Below are positions 36,000-45,369 of a DNA stretch of 64,000 nucleotides, one piece after another; the first letter of the stretch is position 1, and every line of letters begins with the position of its first letter. The stretch is taken from contig NZ_WUQJ01000034.1 of the NCBI RefSeq assembly GCF_011074955.1, forward strand, positions 1 through 64,000, read 5' to 3'. The notes beneath the pieces were generated by a model that saw only the letters and a program-made list of their open reading frames with translations, searched no databases and was not told where the DNA came from. Both the position numbers and the translations under genes were made by a program. This DNA is from Marinobacter caseinilyticus (GTDB taxonomy: Bacteria; Pseudomonadota; Gammaproteobacteria; Pseudomonadales; Oleiphilaceae).

Positions 36000-37223
36000 G
36001 TGTCTGATAACACAACCCGACGTCATGGAGCGCTGATCGTACTGATCGCCGGCGCGCTGATACTGGGCCTGAATATGGGGCTGCGGCAAACCTTTGGCCT
36101 GTTCCTGGACCCCATTACCCGGGACCTGTCGGTCAGCCATACCACGTTCAGTTTCGCCATCGCCATTCAAAATCTGCTCTGGGGCGCTTTAACGCCGTTT
36201 TTCTGTGCGGTCGCCGACCGCTGGGGAACCGGCCGGGTCGTTGCCACCGGCGGTGTGTTGTACGTCGCCGGTTTGCTGACTATGGCGCTGGTTCAGACCC
36301 CTCTGGGCTTGAACCTGGGCGCCGGCATCCTGGTTGGCATGGCGGTGTCGGCCTCTGGTTTCCCCCTCATTCTGTCCGCGGTGGCCCGCAGTGCCCCGGT
36401 GGCCAGCCGGGGTACCTGGCTGGGGCTGGCGACCGCCGGTGGCTCCATTGGTCAGTTTGCCCTATTGCCGGCGTCTCAGGCCCTGATCGGAAGTTGGGAC
36501 TGGGTCACCGCGCTGTTGGTGCTGGCGGTAGCCGCTGCCCTGGTGGTGCCACTGGCATTGCCATTACGCGGTCGGCCTGCCCCTCAGGATGAACATACCC
36601 AACCACTGAGCCAGGCCTTGCGTGAGGCCAGCGGCGAACGCAGTTACTGGTTGTTGAACGGTGGGTTCTTTGTGTGTGGTTTTCACGTGGCCTTCATTGC
36701 CACGCATCTGCCCTCGTACCTGACTCATCAGGGTTTGTCCCCGGCAGTGGGTGCCACCGCCCTGGCGTTAGTGGGTTTTTTCAATATTGTGGGTTCGTTC
36801 GGGGCGGGATGGCTGGGTTCACGGTTTGCCATGAAACGGGTGCTGGCGGGTATTTATCTGGCGCGCGCGCTGGTGATTCTGCTGATGCTGTCGTTTCCCA
36901 TGACGCCGGTGAATGCCTGGCTGTTCGGTTCCGCGTTGGGGTTGTTGTGGCTGGGCACCGTGCCGCTGACGTCCGGGCTGGTCTCTCACATATTTGGTGC
37001 ACGGTACCTGGCGACCCTGTTCGGTATCGTGATGCTGAGCCACCAGATGGGTGCTTTTCTCGGCGCCTGGCTCGGCGGTCTCAGTTTTGACCTGACCGGG
37101 TCATACCAGGTGATCTGGTGGCTCGCGGTTGGGCTGGCCCTGATGGCCGCCGCCCTGCACTGGCCCATTGAAGAAAAACCGCTGACTCGGGCCGCACCGC
37201 CAGCACCGGTTCAGATCAGGTAG
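36000..37223 (+). CDS. MFS transporter
   Basis: This 407-residue major facilitator has about twelve membrane helices. It resembles the OFA/YbfB-like group (MGLRQTFGLFLDPITRDLSV ... FSFAIAIQNLLWG). The start is GTG at 36000, only 14 bp after djlA, with GAGG upstream. Its 3' end overlaps the convergent azlD gene by 13 bp. The transported compound is unknown; monocarboxylates are common in the group. Confidence 0.85.
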   Translation: MSDNTTRRHGALIVLIAGALILGLNMGLRQTFGLFLDPITRDLSVSHTTFSFAIAIQNLLWGALTPFFCAVADRWGTGRVVATGGVLYVAGLLTMALVQTPLGLNLGAGILVGMAVSASGFPLILSAVARSAPVASRGTWLGLATAGGSIGQFALLPASQALIGSWDWVTALLVLAVAAALVVPLALPLRGRPAPQDEHTQPLSQALREASGERSYWLLNGGFFVCGFHVAFIATHLPSYLTHQGLSPAVGATALALVGFFNIVGSFGAGWLGSRFAMKRVLAGIYLARALVILLMLSFPMTPVNAWLFGSALGLLWLGTVPLTSGLVSHIFGARYLATLFGIVMLSHQMGAFLGAWLGGLSFDLTGSYQVIWWLAVGLALMAAALHWPIEEKPLTRAAPPAPVQIR

Positions 37224-37522
37224 CGGGTGCCTGCGGCCGCAAGGATGCCCGCCGTGATGGCGGGCAACGGCTTGCGAAATGCCAGCATGAGTGCGGCGGT
37301 CGTCCCGAGGGCGACTCTCGCCCCCCAGTCACCATCGAACGCCATCGGCGTGAGAATCGCAATCAATACGGAGCTGGCCATCGCATTGATGAAGCCTTCC
37401 ACCCGGGGATTGATGGTGACGAACGACATCAGAAAGACCCCTCCAACCCGGGTCACCAGGGTCACCAGTGCCATGACGGCAATGATCAGGAGGATGCCAA
37501 AGGTATCGGTTTCAATGCTCAT
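37211..37522 (-). CDS. azlD: AzlD family branched-chain amino acid export subunit
   Basis: This 103-residue membrane protein has about four helices (VMALVTLVTRVGGVFLM, PRVEGFINAMASSVLIAILTP) typical of AzlD, the small partner of AzlC. The start overlaps the azlC stop by 4 bp, the usual coupling of this pair. The open frame extends upstream within azlC, but family resemblance starts at MSIETDTFG. AzlCD exports branched-chain amino acids or analogues. Confidence 0.87.
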   Translation of the reverse strand: MSIETDTFGILLIIAVMALVTLVTRVGGVFLMSFVTINPRVEGFINAMASSVLIAILTPMAFDGDWGARVALGTTAALMLAFRKPLPAITAGILAAAGTRYLI

Positions 37523-38232
37523 ACCGGCCTCCGTTCCAACCAGAGGAAACCAACCACACCCCCCGCCAGTGCGCCCACCACCACATGGGTGTGGGGCGGC
37601 AACCACCAGTAGGCCGCCATTGAAGCGGCGCCGGACACCAGCCAGGCCACCAGCACCCGGGGCGTGCGCCGGCCACCCAGCGCCATCGACAGCAGGAAAC
37701 AACCCAACACCATATCCAGGCCCAGGCTTTTTGGCTCCTCCATCAGACCACCAAAATAAACGCCCACCAGAGTGCCGATCAACCAAGCCACCCACAAGGC
37801 AAAACCGCCCCCCAGAATCACTTCCAGATTGCGTCGGCCATTTTGGTAATCCTGCGCCGCCACCGCCCAATTGGCATCGGTCAACACCAACAGGATGCCG
37901 TAGCGGCGCCCGGGAGAAAGATCACGGAGCATGGGGTACAGGGAGGCGCCCATCAGCAGGTGACGGGAGTTAATCGCGAACACTACCGCCATCACCGGCA
38001 GCAGTGCCACGTCGGCCCCCCACATATCGATCGTGGCAAACTGGGACGCACCGGCAAATACCACCATGCTCATCAGCGTTGCTTCCAGTGGTGCCAGACC
38101 TTTTTGAACGGCGGCTAACCCGAAGGCAACGCCGAACGCCACCACAAACAGTGAGATGGGCAGGAGTCGAAGAAACTCGGAGCGGAGAATTCCGGGTTGC
38201 AACTGATAGGAATAGGAGGACGTCGGCATCAT
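37519..38232 (-). CDS. azlC: AzlC family branched-chain amino acid exporter
   Basis: This 237-residue membrane protein has the AzlC/YgaZ signature (LPISLFVVAFGVAFGLAA, VFAGASQFA, NSRHLLMGASL, TDANWA). With AzlD it forms the two-part LIV-E type exporter. Translation of azlD is coupled through a 4-bp overlap. Two adjacent ATG codons open the gene; no strong Shine-Dalgarno separates them. There is no regulator beside it. Confidence 0.88.
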   Translation of the reverse strand: MMPTSSYSYQLQPGILRSEFLRLLPISLFVVAFGVAFGLAAVQKGLAPLEATLMSMVVFAGASQFATIDMWGADVALLPVMAVVFAINSRHLLMGASLYPMLRDLSPGRRYGILLVLTDANWAVAAQDYQNGRRNLEVILGGGFALWVAWLIGTLVGVYFGGLMEEPKSLGLDMVLGCFLLSMALGGRRTPRVLVAWLVSGAASMAAYWWLPPHTHVVVGALAGGVVGFLWLERRPV

Positions 38233-38321
38233 CGGAAGCTAGTTGTAATCCCTTAATCTGCGTATAAGTGATTGCCGAAGCCGTCACGGCAGCCCGCGGC
38301 ATGGGCCACAACCTGGCCCGG

Positions 38322-38999
38322 TCAAGCCTGGTGTGATTTGGCTAAAATGTCATCGTAAGACCAGACATTCACCGCCCGCGCAGGTGAGCTGGCGGTTGCG
38401 ATCCCTTTGACTTCGTTCACCATCGCCTGTGCCACCGCCTCCGCCCTGATCGCCCGATACGGTCGCAGGGGCCCAAGCAATACGCCGTTCAACACTGGCG
38501 CCATTGCGCTGGCCGCCGATTCCGCCAAACGCTGCTCCCGGCGGTCACCGAGTAACAGGCTGGGGTGAAAGATTGAGAGCACATCAAAACCCAGTTCGCG
38601 GACGGCGTCTTCCAGTTCACCCTTGGTGCGATTATAGAACACCGATGATCGGGACGACGCCCCGATGGCGGACATCAGCAACAGGGCGTTTGCACCGTGG
38701 GCGCGTGCGATGCGTGCGGCTTCCAGACAGTATTGATAATCCACTTTCCGAAATTGGGCCATGGAGCCAGCAGCCTTGATGGTGGAACCGAGACAGCAGA
38801 CGACGACAGACACATCAAAGCAGTCCGCATGCTCATTCAGCCGATCAAAATCCACCACCACCGCCTGTAATTTGGCGTGCTCCATGTCGATGGGGCGGCG
38901 CACCAGTGCGATGACCTTTGACACCTCGCTGGCCTCCAGCAGTCCTGACAACACTGACCGCCCCGTGAGTCCGGTGGCACCTAATAACATGACCTTCAT
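38322..38999 (-). CDS. NAD(P)-binding atypical SDR (NAD(P)H-binding family)
   Basis: This 225-residue protein has the Rossmann motif MKVMLLGATGLTGRSVLSGL and continues like atypical SDRs of the HTATIP2/TIP30 and oxidoreductase type (LLMSAIGASSRSSVFYNRTKGELE, then LSIFHPSLLLGDR). The Tyr and Lys in FYNRTKG correspond to the YxxxK pair. ATG 38999 is chosen because the nucleotide-binding strand begins there. The substrate is unknown. Confidence 0.82.
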   Translation of the reverse strand: MKVMLLGATGLTGRSVLSGLLEASEVSKVIALVRRPIDMEHAKLQAVVVDFDRLNEHADCFDVSVVVCCLGSTIKAAGSMAQFRKVDYQYCLEAARIARAHGANALLLMSAIGASSRSSVFYNRTKGELEDAVRELGFDVLSIFHPSLLLGDRREQRLAESAASAMAPVLNGVLLGPLRPYRAIRAEAVAQAMVNEVKGIATASSPARAVNVWSYDDILAKSHQA

Positions 39000-39114
39000 C
39001 GCCTGGTTCTCCCTGTTCAAAAATACGGGCCACAGACCCTGAGCCTAGCAGCCCTGGGTATGGATTGAGATAGAATTCCCCGATCTCAAGCACCGACAGA
39101 CAGGAAGATGCGCA

Positions 39115-39756
39115 TTAATTCACCTGTCTCGATGGCCAGCACGACCGCAGGCGGAACCATCTTGGCACGGCCTTGGCGTAGTGACGGTAGGCATCACCGT
39201 GGATCGCTTCCAACGCCTGCTCTTCGGCGCGGGCTTGTCGCACGATGACAACGCAGCCCGTGATCAGGCAGACCAACGAAAACACGCTGGGCAGGGCCAA
39301 AAAAAACCCCAGTTGCCCCAGCATGATGGCGCAAAAAAGCGGGTTGCGACTGAGGTGAAACGGGCCGCCCCTGATCAGCCCTGTGCGACGTTCGTAATCA
39401 ATGCCTGAACGCCAGTCCTGATGCATGTAGGCCTGCACGAAATCGATCAGGAAAAAAGACACCAGCAGCAACACGGTGCCGGCCACTAACACGACCGGAT
39501 GGTAGAGGGTTGAGAAAACACCGAGATAGGGGTCGATATCGAAGCCGACGCGCACCCAACAGATACCCAGGATAGCCGCGCGGAACACGTTGAAGAGGTG
39601 CCGATGCCACCAGGTGGCAGACCCACGCCGGCCATAGTGAATATGCGAGAACCGCAAGCGTTCGTATAGGCCCAGGCTCCGGCTGGTGTAATGCAGACCA
39701 ATCAGTAAAAAATAGACAGCCAGAAAATGCCGGGTGAACACATCGACTGAACTCAT
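39115..39756 (-). CDS. ICMT/PEMT-like membrane methyltransferase family protein
   Basis: This 213-residue polytopic membrane protein has five or so helices. Its C-terminal half matches the isoprenylcysteine carboxyl methyltransferase/phospholipid methyltransferase fold: GGPFHLSRNPLF and the EEQALEAIHGDAYRHYAKAVPRWF ending. The N-terminal half is a less conserved membrane bundle. The acceptor in bacteria is not known. It stands alone, 150 bp from the divergent amidase gene. Confidence 0.78.
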   Translation of the reverse strand: MSSVDVFTRHFLAVYFLLIGLHYTSRSLGLYERLRFSHIHYGRRGSATWWHRHLFNVFRAAILGICWVRVGFDIDPYLGVFSTLYHPVVLVAGTVLLLVSFFLIDFVQAYMHQDWRSGIDYERRTGLIRGGPFHLSRNPLFCAIMLGQLGFFLALPSVFSLVCLITGCVVIVRQARAEEQALEAIHGDAYRHYAKAVPRWFRLRSCWPSRQVN

Positions 39757-39907
39757 GGCCTTAGCGTTCCTTGCGCCTTAAAAAGGAAATTGAAGCTTAC
39801 CCTTCCCATGCCATCGCGAACAAGGCGGCGGGCGGTCTCCCGATAGCACATTCCGTCCTGTTTTGGTTTGGGCTAGAGTACGGAAACGCTTCAATTCCGG
39901 ATAGGCC

Positions 39908-41329
39908 ATGACCGCGCAACAGACCCCGAAATCATTGCACGCATTCTCAGACGACGCACTCGCGGATCATGATGCCACCGCACTTGCGGAACAACTCCGA
40001 CGTGGCGAGTTGAGCATTGACGAGGTGACGGCTGCGGCGATAGCCCGGGCGGAGGCGATGGAACCGTTGATCCATGCTATCGCAACATCGGACTTTGCCT
40101 CTGCCAGGCAGCAGAAACCGCCCCTGCCAGACCGCTGCTTTGCCGGCGTACCCACCTTTATCAAAGACAACACCGACATTACCGGTCTCCCCACGGGCCA
40201 TGGCTCCGGGGCGATTCATGGTCGCCCGGCCCGCACCAGCTGTAAATTTATGCAGCAGTTCATGGCGCAAGGATTTGTCTGTCTCGGCAAAAGCAAACTG
40301 CCCGAATTCGGGTTCAACGCCACCACCGAATACGAACACGACCAGCCAACCCGCAACCCCTGGAATCCGGACTATTCTGCCGGTGCGTCGTCCGGTGGAG
40401 CGGCCGCACTGGTGGCTGCGGGGGTGGTACCAATGGCCCATGCCAACGACGGTGGTGGGTCCATCCGCATTCCGGCCGCGTGCTGCGGTTTGATCGGCCT
40501 GAAGCCCAGCCGGGGGCGCCTGGTCGACGGCCATGCCGCCAAATCCCTGCCCATCAACGTGATTGTCGAGGGCGTGCTTACCCGCAGTGTGCGCGATACC
40601 GCCAATTTTTTCGCCGCCGCTGAACACCACTACCAAACCAAAAGACTGCCAGCCATCGGCAGCGTGACAGCACCCGCCGCCCGGTGCATGAAAATCGGCG
40701 TGATTTTGGATTCCGTCAACGGTCACAAAACCGATGCTGAGACACGTGTTTCGGTGGAAAACACGGCGCTGCGCCTGGCAGATCTGGGTCATCATCTTGA
40801 GGCCATGCCAATGCCAGTTGCCGACAGCTTTCCCGACGATTTTGCCTTGTACTGGAGCATGCTGGCATTTGCGGTGCGGACCACCGGTAACAGAACCATG
40901 GATACCAGCTTCAGCAAGCATCAGGTGGATGGTTTGACTCTGGGACTGGACCGCCGGTTCAAGCGCCGGGTGGTTCACCTTCCGGCAGCATTGTGGCGCC
41001 TGCGTCGTTCCTACCACGATTATGCCCATGCCATGGCCGGTTATGATGCGGTATTGATGCCGGTTCTGGGTCACACCACGCCTGAAATCGGGTTTCTTTG
41101 CCCGACGGTGGATTTTGACACGCTGTTTGACCGCCTGACGCATTACGCCTGTTTCACACCCCTGGCCAATGCCACGGGTGCGCCGGCGATCTCGCTGCCG
41201 ATGGGCACCTCACGCAACAACCTTCCGATCGGGGTTCAGCTGATGGCGAACCATGGGCGCGAACGCACGCTTCTGGAACTGGCCTTCGAGCTGGAACAGG
41301 CGGCGCCGTGGCGCAAAATTACGGCCTGA
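39908..41329 (+). CDS. Amidase signature family hydrolase
   Basis: This 473-residue cytoplasmic amidase has the Ser-Ser-Lys triad context: Lys in VPTFIKDNTDITG, and the signature region YSAGASSGGAAALVAAGVVPMAHANDGGGSIRIPA holding both serines. Overall it resembles 6-aminohexanoate cyclic-dimer hydrolase-like and GatA-like amidases. It is too short for AtzF allophanate hydrolase, which has an extra C-terminal domain, so it should not be taken as the missing step of the guanidine operon. The substrate is unknown. Confidence 0.85.
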   Translation: MTAQQTPKSLHAFSDDALADHDATALAEQLRRGELSIDEVTAAAIARAEAMEPLIHAIATSDFASARQQKPPLPDRCFAGVPTFIKDNTDITGLPTGHGSGAIHGRPARTSCKFMQQFMAQGFVCLGKSKLPEFGFNATTEYEHDQPTRNPWNPDYSAGASSGGAAALVAAGVVPMAHANDGGGSIRIPAACCGLIGLKPSRGRLVDGHAAKSLPINVIVEGVLTRSVRDTANFFAAAEHHYQTKRLPAIGSVTAPAARCMKIGVILDSVNGHKTDAETRVSVENTALRLADLGHHLEAMPMPVADSFPDDFALYWSMLAFAVRTTGNRTMDTSFSKHQVDGLTLGLDRRFKRRVVHLPAALWRLRRSYHDYAHAMAGYDAVLMPVLGHTTPEIGFLCPTVDFDTLFDRLTHYACFTPLANATGAPAISLPMGTSRNNLPIGVQLMANHGRERTLLELAFELEQAAPWRKITA

Positions 41330-41473
41330 GAATGAAGGCAGTGAGAGCCTCATGTACACGGGACAGGCTCGTTGGCAACCCGTACACGTTGTCACTAATG
41401 TGATCAGAGTGTTGGACAGCCTTGCCTTCACTTGCCATTATTGGTGATCTTTACCTGCAATCGGTCGGCGCTA

Positions 41474-43345
41474 ATGTCTGACAACAAGGTCTTCATCGAC
41501 TTCCACGAAGCCCTGATGAACATGAGCCACAGTCAGGACTTCACCAATGATCACCGTGAGAACAAGCTCTCAGCCCTGACCCGGTTGTGTTGCGAACTTC
41601 TGGGCGTGGACCGCGTTGGCGTCTGGAAGTTGAGTCCCGATGGCCAGACACTGATCAACGAGCGGCTCACCGACAGCAAGGCGGCCAATCCAGCAACAGA
41701 ATCACCCGATTTGCTGCTCGAACGCGAGCACCACCCGCACTATTTTGAAGCACTCGCCAGCGCCAGGATCATTGAAGCGCCAGACGCTCAAAACGATCAG
41801 CGCACCCACTCGTTTTCAGATCAATACCTGAAGCCCAATGGCATTGTTTCAATGCTTGATGCCCCCATATTCGATTGCGGCCACCTGGGTGGCGTACTCT
41901 GTCTGGAAAATCGCACTGAACGCACCTGGACCTTGCCAGAAATCTCTTTCGTGTCTGCGATCGCGGATACGATCAGTCTGATCAATACCCACGAAGCCTG
42001 GGTGAAATCCAAACAGAAGCTGGATTACCTTACCCACCACGATGCCCTGACCGGTCTATCAAACCTGCAATCGCTTCAGGATCGTGTCGATTACCTGATT
42101 CGAAAAATCAACCGCAGTGGCACCGGGTCTTTTGCCATGATCTGGGTGGATCTCGACCGGCTGAAGGCCATCAACGATGGCCTCGGCCCCAAAGTGGGTG
42201 ACCAGGTTATTGCGGAAACCGGCAATCGCTTGGCCAAGATCACTATCCCCGGCAAAGACCAACTGGCCCGGATTGGTGGCGATGAGTTCGCAATGATTGT
42301 GCGTAAGTACACTTCAGAGGAAGCCTTGGCCGCCGCCAGCCGCAGAATTCTCGCCAACATTGCCTTGCCGATTACAAGTGGCGACCAGACCTTGGCCATG
42401 AGCGCCAGCCTGGGCATCTGCCGTTACCCCGGCGACGGCAATGATCCGGAAACGCTGCTCCGCAGTGCCGAGGCGGCGATGTATTTCGCCAAGACTCAGG
42501 GTTTGTCCCAGGCGCGCCAGTTTGATACCTCGATACAGACCACTGCCCGCTCCCGCTTTGCGCTTGAGCGCGAACTGCGGGCGGCGCTTCGAAACGATTC
42601 ACTTGATGTGTTCTACCAACCGATTTTCAGCGCTGCTGATCAGTCCATGGTGAACGCCGAAGCCCTGGTGCGCTGGAACCACCCGGAACGCGGTATGCTG
42701 GCCCCTATTGAGTTTCTGGATGTTGCGCGTGGTGCTGGCCTGATGTACCAATTGGGCGAGTGCGTGCTGCGCCGCGTGTGTCGCGACCGCAAGACCGCCA
42801 TGGAACGTCAGCTCATGATGCCCCCCGTCAGTATTAATCTGGCCGCCGAACAGGTTCTGGACCCGGACTTGCCAGCACTGGTCAGCCAGGTCTGCAAGGA
42901 CTCTCGCATTCCCCAAAGCAGCCTGCATTTTGAAGTCACCGAGGATTCCATGCAGGGAGACCCACGAACCCTGCAAGCAACTTTGGAGCGCTTGGTCCGC
43001 GGCGGTTCAGAGTTAGCAATTGATGATTTTGGCACGGGCTATTCGTCGTTGTCCCGGCTAAAACACCTGCCGTTTTCGATGCTGAAAATAGACCGATCCT
43101 TCGTCATGGACATTCCCAATGAAGAGGACGACTGTGCCATTACACTGTCAATCATCGGGTTGGCACGGGGGCTTGGGTTGTCCATCGTCGCGGAGGGCGT
43201 CGAAACACAACACCAGGAGCAGTGGCTGAAAGCTCAAGGCTGCGAGTACCTGCAGGGATATCTCTACAGTAAGCCGGTGCCCTTCGAAGCTCTGGCGGCA
43301 CGCTTTCTTGCCAACACGAGTTCTGACTTCCGCGATCAACGCTAG
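41474..43345 (+). CDS. GAF-GGDEF-EAL cyclic-di-GMP signalling protein
   Basis: This 623-residue soluble protein has a GAF domain (about 25-185), GGDEF (about 195-360, ARIGGDEFAMIV) and EAL (about 375-610, NAEALVRWNHP and DDFGTGYSSLSRL). Both catalytic motifs look intact. The EAL metal region reads FEVTEDS rather than the usual ITES, a conservative change. ATG 41474 is preferred over a longer frame because the GAF domain begins soon after. It is monocistronic, 144 bp after the amidase. Confidence 0.87.
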   Translation: MSDNKVFIDFHEALMNMSHSQDFTNDHRENKLSALTRLCCELLGVDRVGVWKLSPDGQTLINERLTDSKAANPATESPDLLLEREHHPHYFEALASARIIEAPDAQNDQRTHSFSDQYLKPNGIVSMLDAPIFDCGHLGGVLCLENRTERTWTLPEISFVSAIADTISLINTHEAWVKSKQKLDYLTHHDALTGLSNLQSLQDRVDYLIRKINRSGTGSFAMIWVDLDRLKAINDGLGPKVGDQVIAETGNRLAKITIPGKDQLARIGGDEFAMIVRKYTSEEALAAASRRILANIALPITSGDQTLAMSASLGICRYPGDGNDPETLLRSAEAAMYFAKTQGLSQARQFDTSIQTTARSRFALERELRAALRNDSLDVFYQPIFSAADQSMVNAEALVRWNHPERGMLAPIEFLDVARGAGLMYQLGECVLRRVCRDRKTAMERQLMMPPVSINLAAEQVLDPDLPALVSQVCKDSRIPQSSLHFEVTEDSMQGDPRTLQATLERLVRGGSELAIDDFGTGYSSLSRLKHLPFSMLKIDRSFVMDIPNEEDDCAITLSIIGLARGLGLSIVAEGVETQHQEQWLKAQGCEYLQGYLYSKPVPFEALAARFLANTSSDFRDQR

Positions 43346-43722
43346 ACAGCGGCTGGGCCGCGTATCCGTGGTCAGGCAGCGAGCACTGAAAACCTGAGAC
43401 CAGCCTTTTACATGCCTGCGCCCGTGTAAGATGGGAACAGAGACAGCACCTCCCGAAAACTCGCCTCCAACGGGACTTGAACCCTCGGCGGTACCTGATC
43501 GACCGGATGCACGAACGTAATGGTGGTGGCGCCCCGGACGCCCTGCCCCTTTTAATCTTGCCCCAGCGGCAACACCGGATTCGGTCGCCGTTCCCGCGGC
43601 TCCGCTAATGACACGGAGTAGGCCGAGCGGGTCACGCGCCTTGAAGGCTGACAGGGCTCATGCGCGGGAAAGGCCTGCTGGAAGCGCTGCTGAACTGCGG
43701 TGCGGGGCATCTCCAGGGGGCT
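43346..43722. other. Intergenic stretch without a recognised gene
   Basis: No gene with a start and Shine-Dalgarno could be supported. On the minus strand an open run of about 45 codons ends at roughly 43410 (reading ITFVHPVDQVPPRVQVPLEA in part), preceded by a stop and lacking ATG. It may be the tail of a decayed gene. A tRNA T-arm-like string near 43485-43500 has no matching cloverleaf. Confidence 0.4.
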
Positions 43723-43824
43723 CTACACGGTCCCTAGCAGCCCCACAATGGCCAGCGTGAAAACAACGGCCATTGCGATGCCTGCCAGCTTGATGCCTTC
43801 GTGAATTTCAGTCGTCGTTGACAT
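43723..43824 (-). CDS. 33-residue single-pass membrane protein, Fur-box associated
   Basis: This short gene encodes a small protein that starts MSTTTEIHEGIKLAGIA and continues as one hydrophobic helix (AMAVVFTLAIVGLLGTV). AGGGAG lies 7 bases before the ATG, and the gene sits 42 bp downstream of a 17/19 match to the Fur consensus. I do not recognise the family. The N-terminal charged head and C-terminal helix suggest an inner-membrane microprotein, perhaps a subunit or regulator of an iron-related complex. It is divergent from the NIT-ANTAR gene. Confidence 0.6.
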   Translation of the reverse strand: MSTTTEIHEGIKLAGIAMAVVFTLAIVGLLGTV

Positions 43825-43866
43825 AATCGCTCCCTGAGTGACCCCAAACATACCTCGCCAATTGAC

Positions 43867-43885
43867 GTTAATGATAACCATTATC
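43867..43885. promoter_or_regulatory. Fur box
   Basis: GTTAATGATAACCATTATC matches the 19-bp Fur consensus at 17 positions and is nearly palindromic. It lies 42 bp before the start codon of the 33-residue membrane protein and 185 bp before the NIT-ANTAR gene, so the small gene is the likelier target. Repression by iron-loaded Fur is expected. Confidence 0.75.
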
Positions 43886-44070
43886 ATTTGAGGTGACCAC
43901 TGTTGTTTCTCCTAATTTGCTTCACTCAAATTGCTTCACCCCAATACCCGCTGCCGCATCCCAGTCGTTAGCCTGACAACACCCTGAGTCTCTTCTGGAT
44001 ACCGCTGGCGCAATCTTTGCAGCGTCTTGATTGTCTCATCGAAGTGATCCCGGACTCAGGAGTCTGCACC

Positions 44071-45369
44071 ATGCACGCGAAATCCAATCCAACGCCAATG
44101 CCGCGGCCTAAAGCGGCAGACTATCTCATTGCCTCAAAAAAATGTGAGCTCCAGAATCTGGCTTACTTTCTGCAAATGGGACGCTTGGTACTGTGCATCA
44201 GCAACCTGATTCATGCCCTGCAACGGGAACGCGGGGCCTCCAACATTTTCCTTGGTTCCGATGGCAAACGATTCGCGAACCAACGCCTTGAGCAAATCGA
44301 GACAGCGGATCGCGAGCGATCCAATTTCGAGCAGGCGCTCAACGATATTCATCAGGAACTCACTGAAAACCCTGGCAGTAGTCGCCTGCTTAACCTGATC
44401 GCCTGTGCCCTTCATGGTCTCTCGGGCCTGGATGACTTGCGTCACAGAATCCAGGCATTGGACATGACGTCGCAAACCGCCATTGCCGCTTACAGCGAGA
44501 CCATACAGATGCTGCTCGCGGTTGTGTTCGAGGCCGCAGACAATGCAGTTGACCCAGCCATTGCCGGAATTCTGGTTGCCATGTACAACCTTATGCACGG
44601 CAAGGAACTGGCAGGCCAGGAACGCGCTGTCGGCTCGGCCGGTTTTTCAAGGGGCCGGTTTGACACTGCACTGTCACAGCGCATGGCGCACCTTATTGAG
44701 GCGCAGGAACGTTGTTTTGAGGTCTTTGCCAATTTTGCCGATCCGGATTCCAAGGCGCTCTGGCTGCAGGCCACTGCCAGCCGTCGCGAGGGCGAAGTGG
44801 AGCGATTACGCCAACTGGGCTGCTCCATCGGGCGCTATAAAGATCTTGATACCTCACTCGCCGACCAGTGGTTCGAACTGATGTCTGACCGAATGGACGA
44901 ACTCAAGACCGTTGAGGACAGCCTGGAGGCCCACTTTCGCAAACGCTGCATCGAGAAGTTCACCGATGCCAAAAACTCGCTGACCCACCAGGAAAGCCTG
45001 ATTGAATCCCTGGATCAGCACGACCGGGCGCCCGAACCCATGCTGGTTCTGTGTGGTACCCAACCAAACGATCCGCACGCCGATACGGTACAAAGCGATG
45101 GGGTCAGCCAACGTTTTGGTCGCTCTATTTTTGACCTGGTACAGCAACAGGCGCAGCGACTGCAACAAATGAGTGACGAGTTGTGCGCCGCCAAAGAAGC
45201 ACTGGAAGATCGGAAAACACAAGAGAAAGCGGTGCTGCTATTGATGAACCATCGTCAGATTTCCAATGACGAAGCGCACAAACTGCTTCGCAAGCTGGCC
45301 ATGAACCAGGGTAAAAAACTACCTGACGTGGCGCGAAGCATTGTTGCGATGGCGGATGTACTGGCCTGA
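44071..45369 (+). CDS. NIT-ANTAR nitrate-sensing antiterminator (NasR-like)
   Basis: This 432-residue cytoplasmic protein has an all-helical NIT domain (about 30-330; HALQRERGASNIFLGSDG is the conserved opening) and a C-terminal ANTAR RNA-binding domain (about 360-430; EDRKTQEKAVLLLMNHRQ ... DEAHKLLRKLAMNQGKKL). In Klebsiella NasR, nitrate binding to NIT frees ANTAR to stop termination in the nasF leader. ATG 44071 is supported by AGGAG. No nitrate assimilation genes are beside it here, so its target RNA is elsewhere. It abuts the convergent CAP gene with no gap. Confidence 0.88.
   Translation: MHAKSNPTPMPRPKAADYLIASKKCELQNLAYFLQMGRLVLCISNLIHALQRERGASNIFLGSDGKRFANQRLEQIETADRERSNFEQALNDIHQELTENPGSSRLLNLIACALHGLSGLDDLRHRIQALDMTSQTAIAAYSETIQMLLAVVFEAADNAVDPAIAGILVAMYNLMHGKELAGQERAVGSAGFSRGRFDTALSQRMAHLIEAQERCFEVFANFADPDSKALWLQATASRREGEVERLRQLGCSIGRYKDLDTSLADQWFELMSDRMDELKTVEDSLEAHFRKRCIEKFTDAKNSLTHQESLIESLDQHDRAPEPMLVLCGTQPNDPHADTVQSDGVSQRFGRSIFDLVQQQAQRLQQMSDELCAAKEALEDRKTQEKAVLLLMNHRQISNDEAHKLLRKLAMNQGKKLPDVARSIVAMADVLA

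Noticed and set aside
37211..37870. A 219-residue reading of azlD with an N-terminal extension
   Set aside because: The extension is out of frame within azlC and has no AzlD similarity. The 103-residue start at 37522 overlaps azlC by 4 bp in the usual way.
39908..41329. Amidase as the missing allophanate hydrolase
   Set aside because: It is 473 residues long and lacks the AtzF C-terminal domain. It is separated from the guanidine operon by several unrelated genes and has no riboswitch.
43460..43520. tRNA-like T-arm (GGTTCAAGTCC on the minus strand)
   Set aside because: Only the T-loop consensus is present. The stem has a mismatch, no complementary acceptor arm or anticodon stem is found upstream, and there is no CCA, so it is not called as a tRNA or an attachment site.
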